Below are positions 1-11,709 of a stretch of DNA of 64,000 nucleotides, piece by piece. The notes under the pieces are model-generated. The model was not told where the DNA came from and did not search any database. It saw nothing but the letters and a program-made list of their open reading frames with translations. The DNA lies in the NCBI GenBank assembly GCA_014529385.2, contig CM043946.1, forward strand, positions 39,813,558-39,877,557, given 5' to 3'. A program made the position numbers and the translations under genes. Source of the stretch: Adiantum capillus-veneris (Eukaryota; Streptophyta; Polypodiopsida; Polypodiales; Pteridaceae). The stretch's first letter is position 1; every line of letters starts with the position of its first letter.

Positions 1-7
1 AGCCCAC

Positions 8-19
8 GCTCTGATACCA
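8..19 (-). promoter_or_regulatory. primer binding site (tRNA-Met type)
   Basis: The minus strand reads TGGTATCAGAGC immediately after the LTR end, the standard initiator-Met primer site of plant LTR elements. Its internal region would extend left, outside the window. Confidence 0.7.
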
Positions 20-134
20 CTGCTACAGACGGAGGCGTGGAGTTCCATGCAAAATAGCAAAATAACACGTTGCAACCATAAAACTCACAAATCCGTATAC
101 CTGATGAGACTCGTAGCACAGAATCAAACCCATA

Positions 135-137
<3 letters not shown>

Positions 138-216
<79 letters not shown>
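138..216. repeat. (GA)n microsatellite
   Basis: About 79 bp of uninterrupted GA dinucleotide. Open reading frames over it are repeat artefacts (poly Arg-Glu or Leu-Ser). Confidence 0.97.
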
Positions 217-221
<5 letters not shown>

Positions 222-364
222 GTGCAGGCGCACCTCCTAGAGCGGAGTGCTACGCCAGCACGGCGAGAGAGAGAGAGAGAAGAAAGGTGAGAAGAAGAAT
301 AACGCACAAAGTGGGTGCAATCTCCCCCCCTGCAAGAGTAACCATTTTCCTCTTGCACGTATTT

Positions 365-374
365 GTTTTATAGC
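365..374 (-). promoter_or_regulatory. LTR TATA box
   Basis: GCTATAAAAC on the minus strand, about 350 bp before the primer site, fits the core promoter of the LTR at 21-930. The call is by motif and position only. Confidence 0.45.
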
Positions 375-930
375 TTTCTTGAATGGTCAAATTGGTTACA
401 AACTGGCCGGCCGGTCATAAATGGCCAAAGCTCATAAAAGAGCACTTGAATAATAAAAATGTACAATGTATATATTTTCATTCGCATATGCCTAGCTCGG
501 TCCAATCTTTTCCACCTGCACAGCTACAATAAATAATAAAATATCAATTCCATAACACCTCAAGCTCGGGCAAGGTTCCCACAAACACTTTAAGCACTTT
601 AGTTAGCAAGCACAAAAAGCACCTCATGCTTGGGTAGGATTCCCACCTCAAGGTCAGCCCTAGCTTGCCTAAGGTCAAAGAACTTTTTAACACTAACTTT
701 TGGAGGTCTTTAATGAAGCTAACCCTAAGGTCTTTAAGCTCCATTAGGTAGCATTTCTCTTTAATATACCATCTCTCATTTGGACCCCTTTAACCTTGGC
801 CTCGTGTTGAGACAGATCCATAAGCACATGTTTATATTCTAACCCTTGCTCCCATTTATTCTCCCACATTATATGATCAGTATAATATGAGAAAATCATT
901 TGGGTTGGTTAGATATTAGATTTTATGACA

Positions 931-943
931 TCACCTCTCTCTT
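931..943 (-). other. polypurine tract of the 0.9-5.3 kb element
   Basis: The minus strand reads CAAGAGAGAGGTGA directly before the LTR start TGTCATAAAA. The same layout (CAAGAGGGGGGTA then TGTCACAAAG) occurs at 11147 and 19870, which supports its role as the plus-strand primer for reverse transcription. Confidence 0.6.
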
Positions 944-1299
944 GAAATCATAGTTGTCCTCAACTATGAGGTAGAAGAGATAAAGTCTTAGTCATTAGTC
1001 TACGTTTCTGAGCGGGTAGAGGATCCCTTTTCACCCTACGATATCATTCCAGAGTGGATGACTAGTCCATTTGGTGCTTGGGAGACGTAGCTACCACAAA
1101 CATGTCTACTCTTTAGTCCATATCATACTTCCAAAGTTAAGTGATAGTTTCTACTTGGTGTTTGAGTGAAGTCATCATCACAACATGATTCTAAGCATGC
1201 ATACTATTTAAATTTGTGCAAAAAAGAGGATTAGTCTTATAAGACAAAAACATTGTTCATTTAGAAAGCATTTACATTTGCTACTCTAGTGTAGCATGG

Positions 1300-2660
1300 T
1301 AAGCATTAACAAGGTTCATACTATCCTTAAGTTGTATTCCTTGCATCCATCTAGTATATTCAAAAGGATAATTTTTGAACTTAATAAGATACCGTCGGTT
1401 AATCTTACCATGTCATAGTACCTTGTTTTCATGCCGAAGGATAGCTTCGGTTTGTAGCACCTCTTCTTGGTCTTCAATTTCTGGAGGGTCTTCAATACTT
1501 GGTTCTCTTTCTGACTCTCCTTTGTAGGGCTTAAGTAGGCTCACATGAAAATCATTGTGTATGAGCCAATGGTTGGGCAACTTGACTTTATAAGCCATGT
1601 CATTGATTGGCTTCAAGATTTGAAAAGGACCATAGTATCTTTTTACTAGTTTAGCATAATACTATTGATGGCCCGTAGGATTTTTGCCCGTTGTTTGCCT
1701 CAATCGAGCCTTGGGAAACTTAAGTAAGACGGTTAAGGCTCTTCTGTGCTTGTCAACAACAACAGCTTTTTGCCTTTGTTGAGAGATGGATATAGCCTCC
1801 TTAACCTTTTGAAAATTTTTTTGTAAGTCACGGTTATACTCATTAGTAGAGGAAGATCTTTCCATGTACTTTAAGTAGCAAGGGACTTTTAGGTCTTCTC
1901 TCTATGATCTCAAAACGTGCTTTTCTTGTAGTAGTATGGACAATATTATTGTACACATACTCTATAAGGGGTAAGTACTTCTTCCATTGTGAGTGTTGAT
2001 CTACTTCTGTAACATATGCCCTTAGTAGATCGAGAATCATAAGATTGGCTATCTCACTTTGGCTATCCGTTGTGGGTGATAGGCCAAAAAGAAATTCAAT
2101 CTTGTACCTAGATTTCCAAAGAGACCTTTCCAGAAATTACTGGTCATTCTAAGATCTCTATCTGACACGATGGATGTTGGTAATCTTTGGTGTTTGAAAA
2201 TTTGAGATATGAAGAGGGTTGCCATTTGGTGTGCCTTTATAGTCTTTTTGATAGGAATAAAGTGTGCTCTTGCTAAACCCGTTGATTATTGTCCATATTC
2301 CCGTATTCCCATGGATAGACTTGGGTGATCCAAAGATAATCCATGGATATACTCTCCCATAGTGAATTAGGGATTGACAATGGGTGGACTAATCCAGGTT
2401 TCTTTCCTCTTATCATACTTAGTCTTTTGGCATACCACACATTTTGAAACATACTCTTGGTAGGCCAATAGAAGTACGTCTCTACTCCTCGAAGAGTAGG
2501 TTGAATGCCTCTATGCCCTACATAGGGAGGAGCATGGGAATCATACATAACTTTCTCACGAAGGGAGTGGGTAACACATAGCCTATTGCCATGGAGAAGA
2601 TAACCATCTTGCAAGGTGAATAGTTCCTCTTTTTTCCCCAAAGCAAGGGCTGACATTATG
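1300..2660 (-). pseudogene. chromovirus integrase with chromodomain, decayed
   Basis: Broken minus-strand pieces cover an entire Ty3/gypsy integrase. At 2656-2400 is the H...H half of the zinc domain (HAPPYVGHRG); the matching C-x2-C (KCVVCQK) is in a different frame, so a frameshift splits the zinc finger. The catalytic core follows, with several stops. The Glu region (TDSQSEIAN) is near 2090-2030. At 1616-1413 is the C-terminal module with HNDFHVSLLKPY, and at about 1440-1300 a chromodomain-like segment (RRYLIKFKNYP, then RWMQG) preceded by a TGA stop. The chromodomain places the element among chromoviruses. It is inactive. Confidence 0.85.
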
Positions 2661-2745
2661 TCTCTAAAGTTAGGGTCAATAGCATACTCATCTATCCTAG
2701 AAGATAATCATTGCGTGTTGCTATAGACACCGCATTAACTTTTGG

Positions 2746-4030
2746 TCATCGTGAAAGTGCATAGGCCACTTGATTGTGCTTACCAACAACGTGAGCAATA
2801 TGAAAATAAAATTGCGAAAGAAAATTTGTCCACCTCATTTTTTTGTTGGAAAACTTGGTTTGCGTCTTGAAGTACTTGAGACTTTGGTGGTCTGTTTGTA
2901 AATGAATGGAGTCCCCAATAAATAGTGCTTCCATGTGTCTAGGACATGTAGAATGGTTAAAAGCTCTTTCTCATAAATGCCCAAGACCCGTTCATCCGTA
3001 TTGAGCCTTCGGCTCTCATATGCTATGGCATGCCCTTCTTGAAGCAAGAGGGCTCCAAGGCAATTACCACAAGCATCACATTGGACCTCAAATGGCTATG
3101 AGAGATCCGGAAGTATGAAGACTGGTTGAGAGGTAAGCTTCTCTTTGAGCTTGTCAAAAGCATTTTGCCCCTTAGCAGTCCATGAATACTTAACGTTCTT
3201 CTTTGTTAAGCCATGTAATGGTCCTGCTATTTGAGAAAATTTTGCTATGAAGCGTCTATACATACTAATAAAGCTTCTTAGCTCATGTGGATTCCTTGGA
3301 TTAGGCCATGCTTTTATTACCTCTAACTTTGATGGATCCATACGGATACCATCTTGAGAGATAATATGACCTAAGTATTGAAACTCTTGAAGGAAAGATT
3401 CGCTTTTCTTTTGGTTGAGAAAAAGCTTGTTCTCCCTTAATGCTTGAAAAATCACTTGGAGATGTTGTTTGTGTTCCTCCAAGGACTTGGAGTAGATGAT
3501 GGTATCATCAAAGAACACTCCAGTGAACTTGTGGTAGGGCCTAAATATTTTCTCCATCAAACGATTGAATGTGGTTGGTGCATTGGTCAAGCCAAAAGGC
3601 ATGACTAGATATTCATAAAGACCAAACATTGTACGAAACGCGGTCTTTAGGATATCTTCATCCACTATCCTTATTTGATGATAGCCACTTTTAAGGTCAA
3701 TTCTACTGAAGTAGGTAGAGCCTTGTAGCTTATCAAACAGATCTTCTACCCGAGGCATGGGAAATTTGTTTTTGATAGTGATATGGTTTAGTGCTCGATA
3801 GTCCACACACATATGGTATGTACCATCTTTCTTTTGCACTAAAAGGACTGGAAAAAAAAGGGAGATGAGCTAGGTCTCACCATCCCTTTGTCAACCAATT
3901 CTTGTACTTGCCTCATGATCTCCTTTTGTTGAGCTTGGGAAACTCGATAAGGAGGCTTGTTAGACAGTGAGCTTCCTGGTAGGAGCTCAATTCGATGGTC
4001 ATCATCCCCTCGTTTTGGAGGTAAGTTCAT
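2746..4030 (-). pseudogene. Ty3/gypsy reverse transcriptase and RNase H, decayed
   Basis: The 247-residue frame at 3839-3096 is a nearly complete RT core with FSRIDLKSGYHQIRI, MPFGLTNAPTTFN and the active-site motif FFDD. A short upstream frame (4030-3839) carries the RT N-terminus (NKPPYRVS, VDKGMVRPS). The RNase H region (3047-2746) contains YEKELLTILH and LQTDHQSLKYF and ends in VAYALSR, but is split between two overlapping frames. RT and RNase H copy element RNA into DNA. The frame breaks rule out a functional polyprotein. Confidence 0.88.
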
Positions 4031-4060
4031 AAGGATATCATCGATAAAAATATCTTGGAA

Positions 4061-5044
4061 TCAATTTAGAAAAGTAGACAAGTCTAACTCTTCTTGATTC
4101 CTACCATTTTCATTTGATAAATCATTAGCGTCATAAGTGGATTTTTTGACAAAAATCATGTACGTAGAAACCAAGCTTTTCATTGACTTATCAAAAGCCG
4201 ATGAATTTACAAGTGATATAGTACGACCAGACTCATTATCATCTATATACATGCTCTTTCCCCTGTAGGTGAAGTAGATTTTCCTTTCATGGAACTTCAT
4301 GTTGGCAGCCATGCGGTTGAACCATGGTGCCCCTAGGATAGCATCCTCATGTTGGAGAGAAGAGATGAAGAAGTCTTCTTTGTCAACATAGCTTTGAACA
4401 TGAAGTCTAAACTTCCCAATCAAGGGAGTAACAAAGGCTTGTTATCCCTTCAAAGCTGTGTCAGCAGTTACAGTATCTCCCATCTCAAAAGCTTGAATGC
4501 CCAACTTGGTGGACAACTCCGTTGATATGAAATTGTGAGTAGAGCCATGGTCAAACAAGATGAAGGCATCATTTTTCCTTACCTTTTCCCAAGCATAGAA
4601 GAGAGGCGATCCTTTGCAATGAGCATCCTCTTTTGGAGCTTCAATAGTGGAAGCTCTAAGAGTCTCACTGCGGGCATTTCTCTTGGGACAAGAACGATAG
4701 CCATGTCCTTGCTCCCCATACTTAAAACACTTATGGTCCTTGCAAAAAACTTCAAGCTCTTCAGGAGAGATTTTGTTTTTACCTTTGTAAACTCCCTTCT
4801 CCTTGGACCGATTGTTGTTGTTGTTGTTATTGGAATTGCCTTGGCAAGAATTTTGGGCATTGGTTTTTCCCTTTGCATCACTTTTGTCTTTGTTTTCCAT
4901 GGGCTTGACATTCCGTCTAGCCCCTTGTTGGAAATCGACGCGAGAAGCAGCCATGGTGTGGTGGATTACTTTGGTGATAACCAATCCGTTAGGAGTTGAC
5001 ATACTCGGCCATTTCTTTAGGTAATCCCGCACAATATTTTCCAA
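4061..5044 (-). pseudogene. gag zinc knuckle and aspartic protease, decayed
   Basis: The frame at 5044-4442 carries a CCHC zinc knuckle (CFKYGEQGHGYRSC, with the second Cys replaced by Tyr) followed by a retropepsin-like active site. That site reads FDHGSTHNFIS, where D-S-G-S/T is usual, so the residue after the catalytic Asp is His. The continuation at 4423-4061 holds the protease C-terminal region (AILGAPWFNRM). A stop at 4442 separates the two. The family cleaves the Gag-Pol polyprotein; this copy is inactivated. Confidence 0.75.
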
Positions 5045-5297
5045 ATGAAACTACGTTGCCAAAAGATACTTCCCTTTTCTCGGTGAAGTATCTTTTGGCA
5101 GACAGTAGCCTTGAGTTGTAAATCCCAAAACTTGTCCACATATTTGTGAATAGACTCATGGGAGAGAAGCTTCAAACTACGCCATTCGGTAAGTACTTTG
5201 TCCTTTGCATCGCTTGCAAGGAATTGCTTTCTCACCTTCATGTGCAAAATCAAGGTTATCAATGTTCATTCTACTCTCTTGGTTATTGTCAGCCATG
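5017..5297 (-). pseudogene. gag N-terminal remnant
   Basis: A start at about 5297 gives MADNNQESRMNIDNLD, then the frame breaks. The frame at 5262-5017 continues with a gag-like segment (SHESIHKYVDKFWDLQ). Compared with usual gag length much of the N-terminal half is missing, so an internal deletion is likely. The end of this frame lies in a perfect hairpin at 5057-5100. No primer site or matching 5' LTR is seen upstream (above 5300), so the 5' end of this element appears lost. Confidence 0.6.
5057..5100. repeat. perfect short hairpin (16-bp stem, 12-nt loop)
   Basis: TGCCAAAAGATACTTC at 5057-5072 is followed after 12 nt by its exact reverse complement at 5085-5100. It lies within the gag remnant, where a conserved palindrome has no known role, so it is more likely a mutation scar. 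Confidence 0.9.
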
Positions 5298-5299
5298 CT

Positions 5300-6505
5300 A
5301 ATTATACTTATCTGTTTACTTAGTGTATTCTTTGGCAATTCAAAACCTTAGTTGCTACTCCTTGGTGACTTGAGGTGTGGATCCTTTACTTATCGTCTGC
5401 CAGTAACACTAGATATCCCAAAGAATCTTTGATCGAAGGTCAATTCTTGGAGCAAGTTAGTAAGGAAGCTCTTCATGCAAGAGCAATTGGAATGCATGAC
5501 CTTCAACCTGGAATATTTTATGGCATGCCTCAAGAACTAAAGAGGTTAATGCGTGAACAATTTTTTATTTTTTTTTGGTGGTGGCAGTGGTCTAGGGGAT
5601 TTCTTGGAAATACATGTTGTACTACACCAAGCACGATTTATGTGTGGAAGCACCAAAAATTTTTAATGATCTTTCTATTGAATATTCGATAACTTCTCTT
5701 CTTTTGCTTCCAGAGGAAGCAAGCAGCGGCGGCAGGAGTCTCATTCTTATGTCTTTATTTTACTAAGGCAAAACCAAAGAAAACTAAAAAAAAATGGGTG
5801 GGAACTTTGGGAGATAGCTCTTAAAGTCAAGAGCCCACCCTTCCAAAAATGAAATGTTTCTTTCTATTTTCAATACTTCCACTTAAGGGACACATGTCTA
5901 ACACTAAGAGATGAACTGCCTTTCACGTTTCCCCCGGCTTGTTGACAAGCCAAAAACATCATCAAACTCACCACTAGGCCTCTAAAAATACTTGTTTGGT
6001 ATTCTCAAAATCTTCTCTCCATCCAATCCAAGCTCCCGTATGATGCCTCATACCACGTGATTTTCCAATGCAACCCACCATAATCAACCACTCAGTGCAA
6101 TTAATTAATGTATGGGGACATTATGTATATGATTAAAGGTGAGTTGATGAGCATCTCCCCCAAATAGGACGTGTGCATGGCATTGGCATCAAATAATTGC
6201 ACACACCGATAGATCATAGAAGAAGACATGCCGCACAAGTCCCAAGAAACATGGATTTCTCATATGTAGGTCTGCAAAGTTTTTTGGGAAAAAGTTGCAT
6301 TGATTCTCTCTCATTCAAAGCAAGTGTTGAAAATTGCTTAGCCCAGTTCCTGGAGTTGAAAGGTTCAAACTCAACACTATCTCACACGAGCATACAAAAA
6401 CGGGGGGCCCGTCAATCATGGACCGTCGGATTAGACAGTGTGTGGGCGACCCGAATTTACAAATCCCCTATATGACATACTCAAATCCCCTATACTTCAG
6501 TGAAC
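5300..6505. other. no recognisable gene
   Basis: AT-rich sequence between the decayed chromovirus and a SINE-like unit. A 105-codon plus-strand frame at 5375-5692 has no motif I recognise and ends in low-complexity sequence. No LTR or primer site was found here. Confidence 0.5.
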
Positions 6506-6510
6506 TCAAA

Positions 6511-6720
6511 CGGGCCTAGTGGTTAGTACACATGGCTTAATTGTGGGTTCAAGACATGGGGTGCAATCTGGCACAAAATCACTTTTCTCCCCGAATTTAG
6601 CGAATGTCTCGAATTCACAAATGGGCATTGGACGGCCCGAATCACTTCAGCCGTTGATGCCCTCCTGCCGGCGCGTGTAGGTGGAGTCCAAGAGGAGACT
6701 TGAGGTCTCTTGGGATCAAG
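6511..6720 (+). mobile_element. tRNA-derived SINE-like unit
   Basis: A tRNA-like head shows an A-box-like TAGTGGTTAGTAC at 6517 and a B-box-like GGGTTCAAGAC at 6545-6555, about 28 nt apart, as in plant SINE promoters. The following body to about 6720 has no coding content. No clean poly(A) tail or target duplication was found, so the right end is uncertain. Confidence 0.4.
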
Positions 6721-9300
6721 GGTGAGTTGCGACCATTGCAGTGCAGTCTCGGCACCTTTTTGGTACAAATCGGTGCATATCTCTCTCTCTCTCTCGTTTT
6801 TCCTCCATCATATTGTCTGCAAAAATCACTAAGGCAAAAGAAATTTATTTGCTCGAAGGTGGAGTGCGAGGCCGCCAACGTTAGGATTTGACGGCCATCC
6901 ACCATGCCAAAGGCTTTCAAATTGTCATAGGAACGGCAAAGAAGGAACCAAGATGTCCACAACACGGTGGAATGAAAAATCGCCCATCCACGTGGATTGG
7001 GAGGATTTTGAGTATATTGTCTACGGAATGGCATCCACAAAAATCGCTTGTCCAAAACAAATTTTGATAAATATATTTATATATATGTTAAATAGTTATA
7101 AAAGACACTACAGACTTCAAATTTTAAGGTTAAAGCTCACTTCTCCAGTGCTCAGATGTCCAACCTTGGTCCGTGGTCACATGTGGACTACTTGACCAAT
7201 GACGCCATATCTAATCAAGTCATGTCAAATTTTAAAAAATTTTGCTAGTTTGATCTTTTGCAATTAATCCGAATTGAATGTGGCAGGATGATACACTGCT
7301 ACCGTTGAAGTTTCCAGCTCCGACAAAGAAGTTTTAGACATCATTTGAATGGGGTGGTTCTCTGTATCAAGGATTGTGGGCCCTTGCAATGCACGCTGGT
7401 GTTGGAAGGGAATCCTTGACAGACGTGTCCTCTCTCTGGTGGTGCAATGTTTTTGGGTTGTTCAATGCCTGTAACATTGGAGGGCCTTGTCAGCGGCTCA
7501 TTGGCAGAAACACTACTCTTCTTGCATCCTGACTACCAGATACACGTGAAAGTGTAGAGGAGAAGAAAGATTGGAGCAGGTAGCAATAAATGACATATCT
7601 TTCAGCCTGGTCTAGCAGCATCTTTATGCCATTGGTTGGAGGCTTCCTTGGTTGTGCAGAGGTCATTGGAGCTATCTATGGGATCCGCTGAGGGGTTGCT
7701 GCACGCATGCGAGAGATTGATGCCGCTATTCCTGCAAAGTGGCATGTCCTCATTGGGGGACAAATTATTTTACCTTCTCATCAAGGCTGGTGGGCGTTCT
7801 TTGGCTGTGACTGTGGACGCTTGATTGTTGTGCAGTATAGGACACAAGTGTTTCACAATTTAGAGATTAGAGGAGGCACCGCTTTGGAGGTTATTTGTCA
7901 GGGACAACCACTGGTTGAGTTGGACTGGCATCCTAGTGAGAGTGGTAGTGGCTTCTTTAGTGGCTGAGGGGGCCCCTCTTTCCTTTTTTGAGTGCATTGT
8001 ATCCCTTGGAAGGAGGATCATCTTGAGGACATACACCCAACTCACCATCCACGTCAGTTAGAGGTATGGCGAGATTACGGAATCTCTCAAGCCTTTTAGT
8101 GACACTTTTGGTCATGCATTTGGAGCATCAAAATTAACTGTTAAATATGCTTTTTCATGTGGATGATTGCGCATCTAGGATTGCCTATTGGCACTTGGGT
8201 TGAGATTACTGGTGACAATCCGAATTGCCGAAGATTTATTTTGTAGTTTGAGTCCTTGAGGCACTGTTTTCGGGTTTGTTCCTACACTTAGTGTGGAGGG
8301 CGATTTGTTGTTTGTTGTTCGAAGTGGGAGTTCATTATGGATTAGTGATGGGGGAGAGTTGCATGACTTTTGCAATATTCGAGGTCACACACTCTTTTTC
8401 AGGACTCTCTGACATATCCTGACCCTCATGCTTACATCAGTGGAATAGATTGAACAGTCTACAGATGGTTCCAAATACTGTCCATCAATTGGACTTCTCT
8501 TAGAGGTTTACAATTTTTACTACGATCTGTAGCTTCAATTTATGGATCATGTGGAAGGCTCTTTGTGTTCACATTTTGGGCTTGCAGTTGTTCGCAAAGT
8601 TGACCCCTTTGACAGCTATTTTGCAGCCAATGGGATACTTTGCCAGGCACCTCCAGGGCAGCAAAAAGGTGTAGATACTATTTCCTCAGAACATGGGCGA
8701 GATCTTCAGTCCTTTTCAATTTGGACCATGGACACATCACGTGGCACTAGGTATCTTTCGAGTGGTCCATTTTGCATTCTTCATACGTGCCACCTTCATG
8801 TACACATAGCACTCACTTTGTACTCCTCGTCTTGTACATCTTGTGGGTGATATGCCTTTGAGTATTCCCGGTGGTCTCTTTCTACAAAGTATACAGCCAC
8901 CTTTTGTGCCATAGAGACAAAAAAAGAGCAGGTTTCATTTGCAACGCGTGGTGGTGTCTGGTCGTCTGGTCGTCCGGATCAGTGCCTTAGGTGCCATGCT
9001 TTTGGGCACTTTTCTCTACCCACCCGGCGGCACGACTCTTAGCACTTCTCAGCTCAGGGAGTCATGGAAGGTTGGCGAAGAGCTACTCGCCGTCATACTT
9101 TTTGTCGACAGCAGCCCCGTATGGCACCACCGTCGCCACCTCCGGAGAACAGTGTTTCCTAGTGTCTCTTAGGTCTGAACTACTCTGTCAGACCAGCCAT
9201 TACAACATATACTTTCTACCGCTAGAAACTCGACAACTCATAAATACAGGGCTAAATGCTAGTAAATGTGAAAAGTCACTAAAGTGACATATTGCACACA
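6721..9300. other. anonymous region, no supported gene
   Basis: Several short frames (for example 7707-7967 and 8542-8850, plus strand) overlap each other and are broken by stops. None shows a domain I recognise. A short CT run is at 6780. The sequence may be an old, heavily mutated element body. Confidence 0.45.
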
Positions 9301-9399
9301 TTTTTAGCAAGGAAAAATGCAGAACACTAAGTTTGTGACTTAGAGAAACCCTAAGCCTATTGGGTGGGCAACACCTCATTGTCAAGAAGGTATGTCTGG

Positions 9400-9500
9400 C
9401 ATAAGTATGGCCAAGCACAGCCACAAAACAACCCCCACTCCCTAATCTGCTCCTGACAGATACTAGAGCCACCATCGAACAGGGATTTGAACTCTGTAAC
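9400..9500. repeat. dispersed copy of part of the 17.6-18.3 kb repeat
   Basis: The stretch around GGCCAAGCACAGCCACAAAA and the following GATACTAGAGCCACCATC resembles the corresponding part of the ~360-bp units at 17.6 and 18.0 kb (GGGCACAGCCACAAAACAGC...GATACTGGATCCGCCATT). It is a diverged copy about 8 kb away. Confidence 0.6.
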
Positions 9501-9826
9501 ACGCTCTCTTAGCTCTTGGACGGGAATCAAGTCCAAGGGACCTGGCATGAGAGGATAATGTCGCGTGTGGAAGAGGTTGGGTAAAGATAGCAACAGAGTT
9601 ATTTGACGTCAAAACATACTCTAGTCAAATAGAGTCATCCTTGGTCTTCTTACGAACAAAATGGTACTGTATCTAGAGTTACCCGGAACGCGGAATGGGA
9701 ACTGTGGCGGGATCCATACGGAATGGGGGAACGGCAGGGTCCCCCAGAATGGTAACGGCGCGAAATGTGAGGCATTAAAAACACCCAAATAATGCAATTT
9801 TTAGCTTTGCGTGATTGAAAACAAGT

Positions 9827-9854
9827 AGTATTAGAGTCCCTTGACTCTAATACT
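9827..9854. repeat. perfect short hairpin (12-bp stem, 4-nt loop)
   Basis: AGTATTAGAGTC and its exact reverse complement are separated by CCTT. No T-run follows that would suggest a terminator. Confidence 0.85.
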
Positions 9855-10015
9855 CACAAAAACCTCGATTTGAAGACCATTCAACATTACTATGGCAAAC
9901 ATGAAACGTGTGTCATGTAGACTTGATAGCTTGAGAGGGAGAGAGCGAGAGAGGGAGAGGGGGAGAGAGATGTCAAAGTTGACGATACGGAAGCGTAGAG
10001 ACCAAGGGGAGTGAG

Positions 10016-10020
<5 letters not shown>

Positions 10021-10061
<41 letters not shown>
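10021..10061. repeat. (GA)n microsatellite
   Basis: 41 bp of GA, preceded at 9933-9970 by an impure GA-rich run. Confidence 0.95.
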
Positions 10062-10063
<2 letters not shown>

Positions 10064-10095
10064 TCCTGAACCAATCAACCTTGGTATGAATAAAT

Positions 10096-10165
10096 GAATG
10101 TATATACAACGGAGGCAAGGGGTTGCTTATGAATGTATATACAACGGAGGCAAGGGGTTGCTTAT
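10096..10165. repeat. 35-bp tandem duplication
   Basis: GAATGTATATACAACGGAGG and the following 15 bases occur twice in direct tandem (10096-10130 and 10131-10165) without a visible difference, suggesting a recent duplication. Confidence 0.93.
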
Positions 10166-10495
10166 ATAGCAACCTCAGTAAATTGCCCTACCCAGACTTT
10201 GACAAATAAGTAAAATAAATACCTAAAAGCCAAACTAAATAATGGGATCACATTGGGCAGTTCACTTGAGATACCAAAACTCTAACACCCTCTCTGTAGC
10301 TCATAGTGGACATCAATAGCGAGACCAAGTTGATGAAGAAGCTACCATGGACACCCCAGAAGTGGCCACCAACTGGATACACCTCGATGTTGCTCCTCTC
10401 AGCTTTGTATCTGAAAATAATGCCATCTTGAGCATCGGTTGCCTTTTTAGTAAGGTTCTTGGTATAGAGTTACTCGCGCTTTTGTTCTAGGATAG

Positions 10496-11144
10496 TGTAA
10501 CAGACTTGGACACTCCAAGTCAAGAATCAATCGCGACAGCACCAAATAACCACTTCAAAACAATTCACAGATCACAATAGATTTGCACTAGCCCAACGCA
10601 GTTCCGTGCCTAGAGATATTGGCCCCAAAGACTGGCGTCCCTTTCGGTATTTCTTTATGTATTAAAATCAATGTCAGAGGACAAAGAGCGGTTAGGGTTT
10701 CACTCTCAGACTGCGTCCAGATGCTCTACAAAGTGAGCCGTAATCTGCGTATTTAAAGATTACAAGAGATGCCAAAAAGAAGAGCCCCAAAAGCTTTCAA
10801 AACAAAAGCAAAAAGTATCTCTCTCTCTCTCTATCTCAAGAGAGTAAAAATAAAGGAGTTAATTCTTCTCTCTCTCTCTTGGCCAATTTGCGTCGCCCAT
10901 GGGGCTGCTTTTCAATTCCTTAAAATCCAAAAATCCGTACGTTGGCCACGTGGCATTTTCAGCCGCCTGTTTAGGGTTTCCAGCCACATTAGGGTTTCAG
11001 CCAGCAGTTAGGGTTAGGGTTTCCAGAAATTAGGGTTTTTGCAAATTAGGATTTCTGGCAGAAATTAGGGTTTGTAGGAATTTTAGGGTTTCTGACAGAA
11101 ATTAGGGTTTTTGTTATCGGTAGCCACGTCATCACTTTGTGACA
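10496..11144 (-). repeat. 3' LTR of the 10.5-17.5 kb element
   Basis: 649 bp; the minus strand starts TGTCACAAAG after the PPT and ends CTGTTACA. Its minus-strand 5' third is made of degenerate CCCTAA-type telomere-like motifs spaced through the U3 (plus strand 10970-11110). It also contains short CT runs. Confidence 0.95.
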
Positions 11145-11146
11145 TA

Positions 11147-11157
11147 CCCCCCTCTTG
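11147..11157 (-). other. polypurine tract
   Basis: CAAGAGGGGGG on the minus strand, 2 nt before the 3' LTR start. This is the primer for plus-strand DNA synthesis. Confidence 0.85.
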
Positions 11158-11709
11158 AAAGCATTGTAATCGACCACGATTATGCCTGCAAAACCAACAG
11201 AAGCCATAAACCGTCTTAGCAGACATTGATTGTTAGTACCTACGTACTAGGAACACACATCTAGCACATGTACCAAATCGACAGTCACATCACAGGACAT
11301 CACATGACATTCAACATTCATTCGGATCTTAGACCATGATTTATCGGCAATGTAGCTAGCAATCGCATCTAGGTCCAATCGGGACCTCATCGATGTCCGA
11401 TTGACTAACCCCCTATTGCAACCATGTCTATTCGAGATCAATGAGACCAAAATGCTGCAGTCATTTCGTCTATCAGTTCCTGCACTTAAAAGAAGTCAAG
11501 AACAAATCAGTATCATAATCAGGAATTCCATTTCATAAAGTCATCCAGCAGAATACTGTCAACTCTCAGTATCCCTGAAGCTCAAAGAGACATCAATGAT
11601 TTTAGTATCAAAATCAAGGCATCTGTTGACAAAGGAGCGGAGTGACTCCCCTAATCCCACTGCACCAAATCTCCGGCCAAGCTGAATTCTGGGTTCCGTT
11701 TGGAGTAGA

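Larger units (their letters stand above)
21..930 (-). mobile_element. LTR of a Ty3/gypsy chromovirus, minus strand
   Basis: On the minus strand this interval starts TGTCATAAAA and ends GTAGCA, the TG...CA termini expected of an LTR. It is preceded by a purine tract (931-943) and followed by a tRNA-Met-type primer site (8-19). A TATA motif at 365-374 divides it into a U3 and a U5 part, and the U5 part contains the long GA/CT tract. The start resembles the LTR start of the element at 10496-17544 (TGTCACAAAG after a similar purine tract). That it is one LTR rather than two abutting LTRs is inferred. Confidence 0.55.

Noticed and set aside
23-373. Overlapping 108- and 111-codon frames on opposite strands
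   Set aside because: Both depend on the GA tract inside the LTR.
4535-5024. Plus-strand frames of 154 and 73 codons
   Set aside because: Antisense to the gag-protease remnant, hydrophobic by virtue of reversing a polar region.
7636-8850. Plus-strand frames that might be a gene
   Set aside because: Short, overlapping, without recognisable motifs, and interrupted by stops when read as one region.
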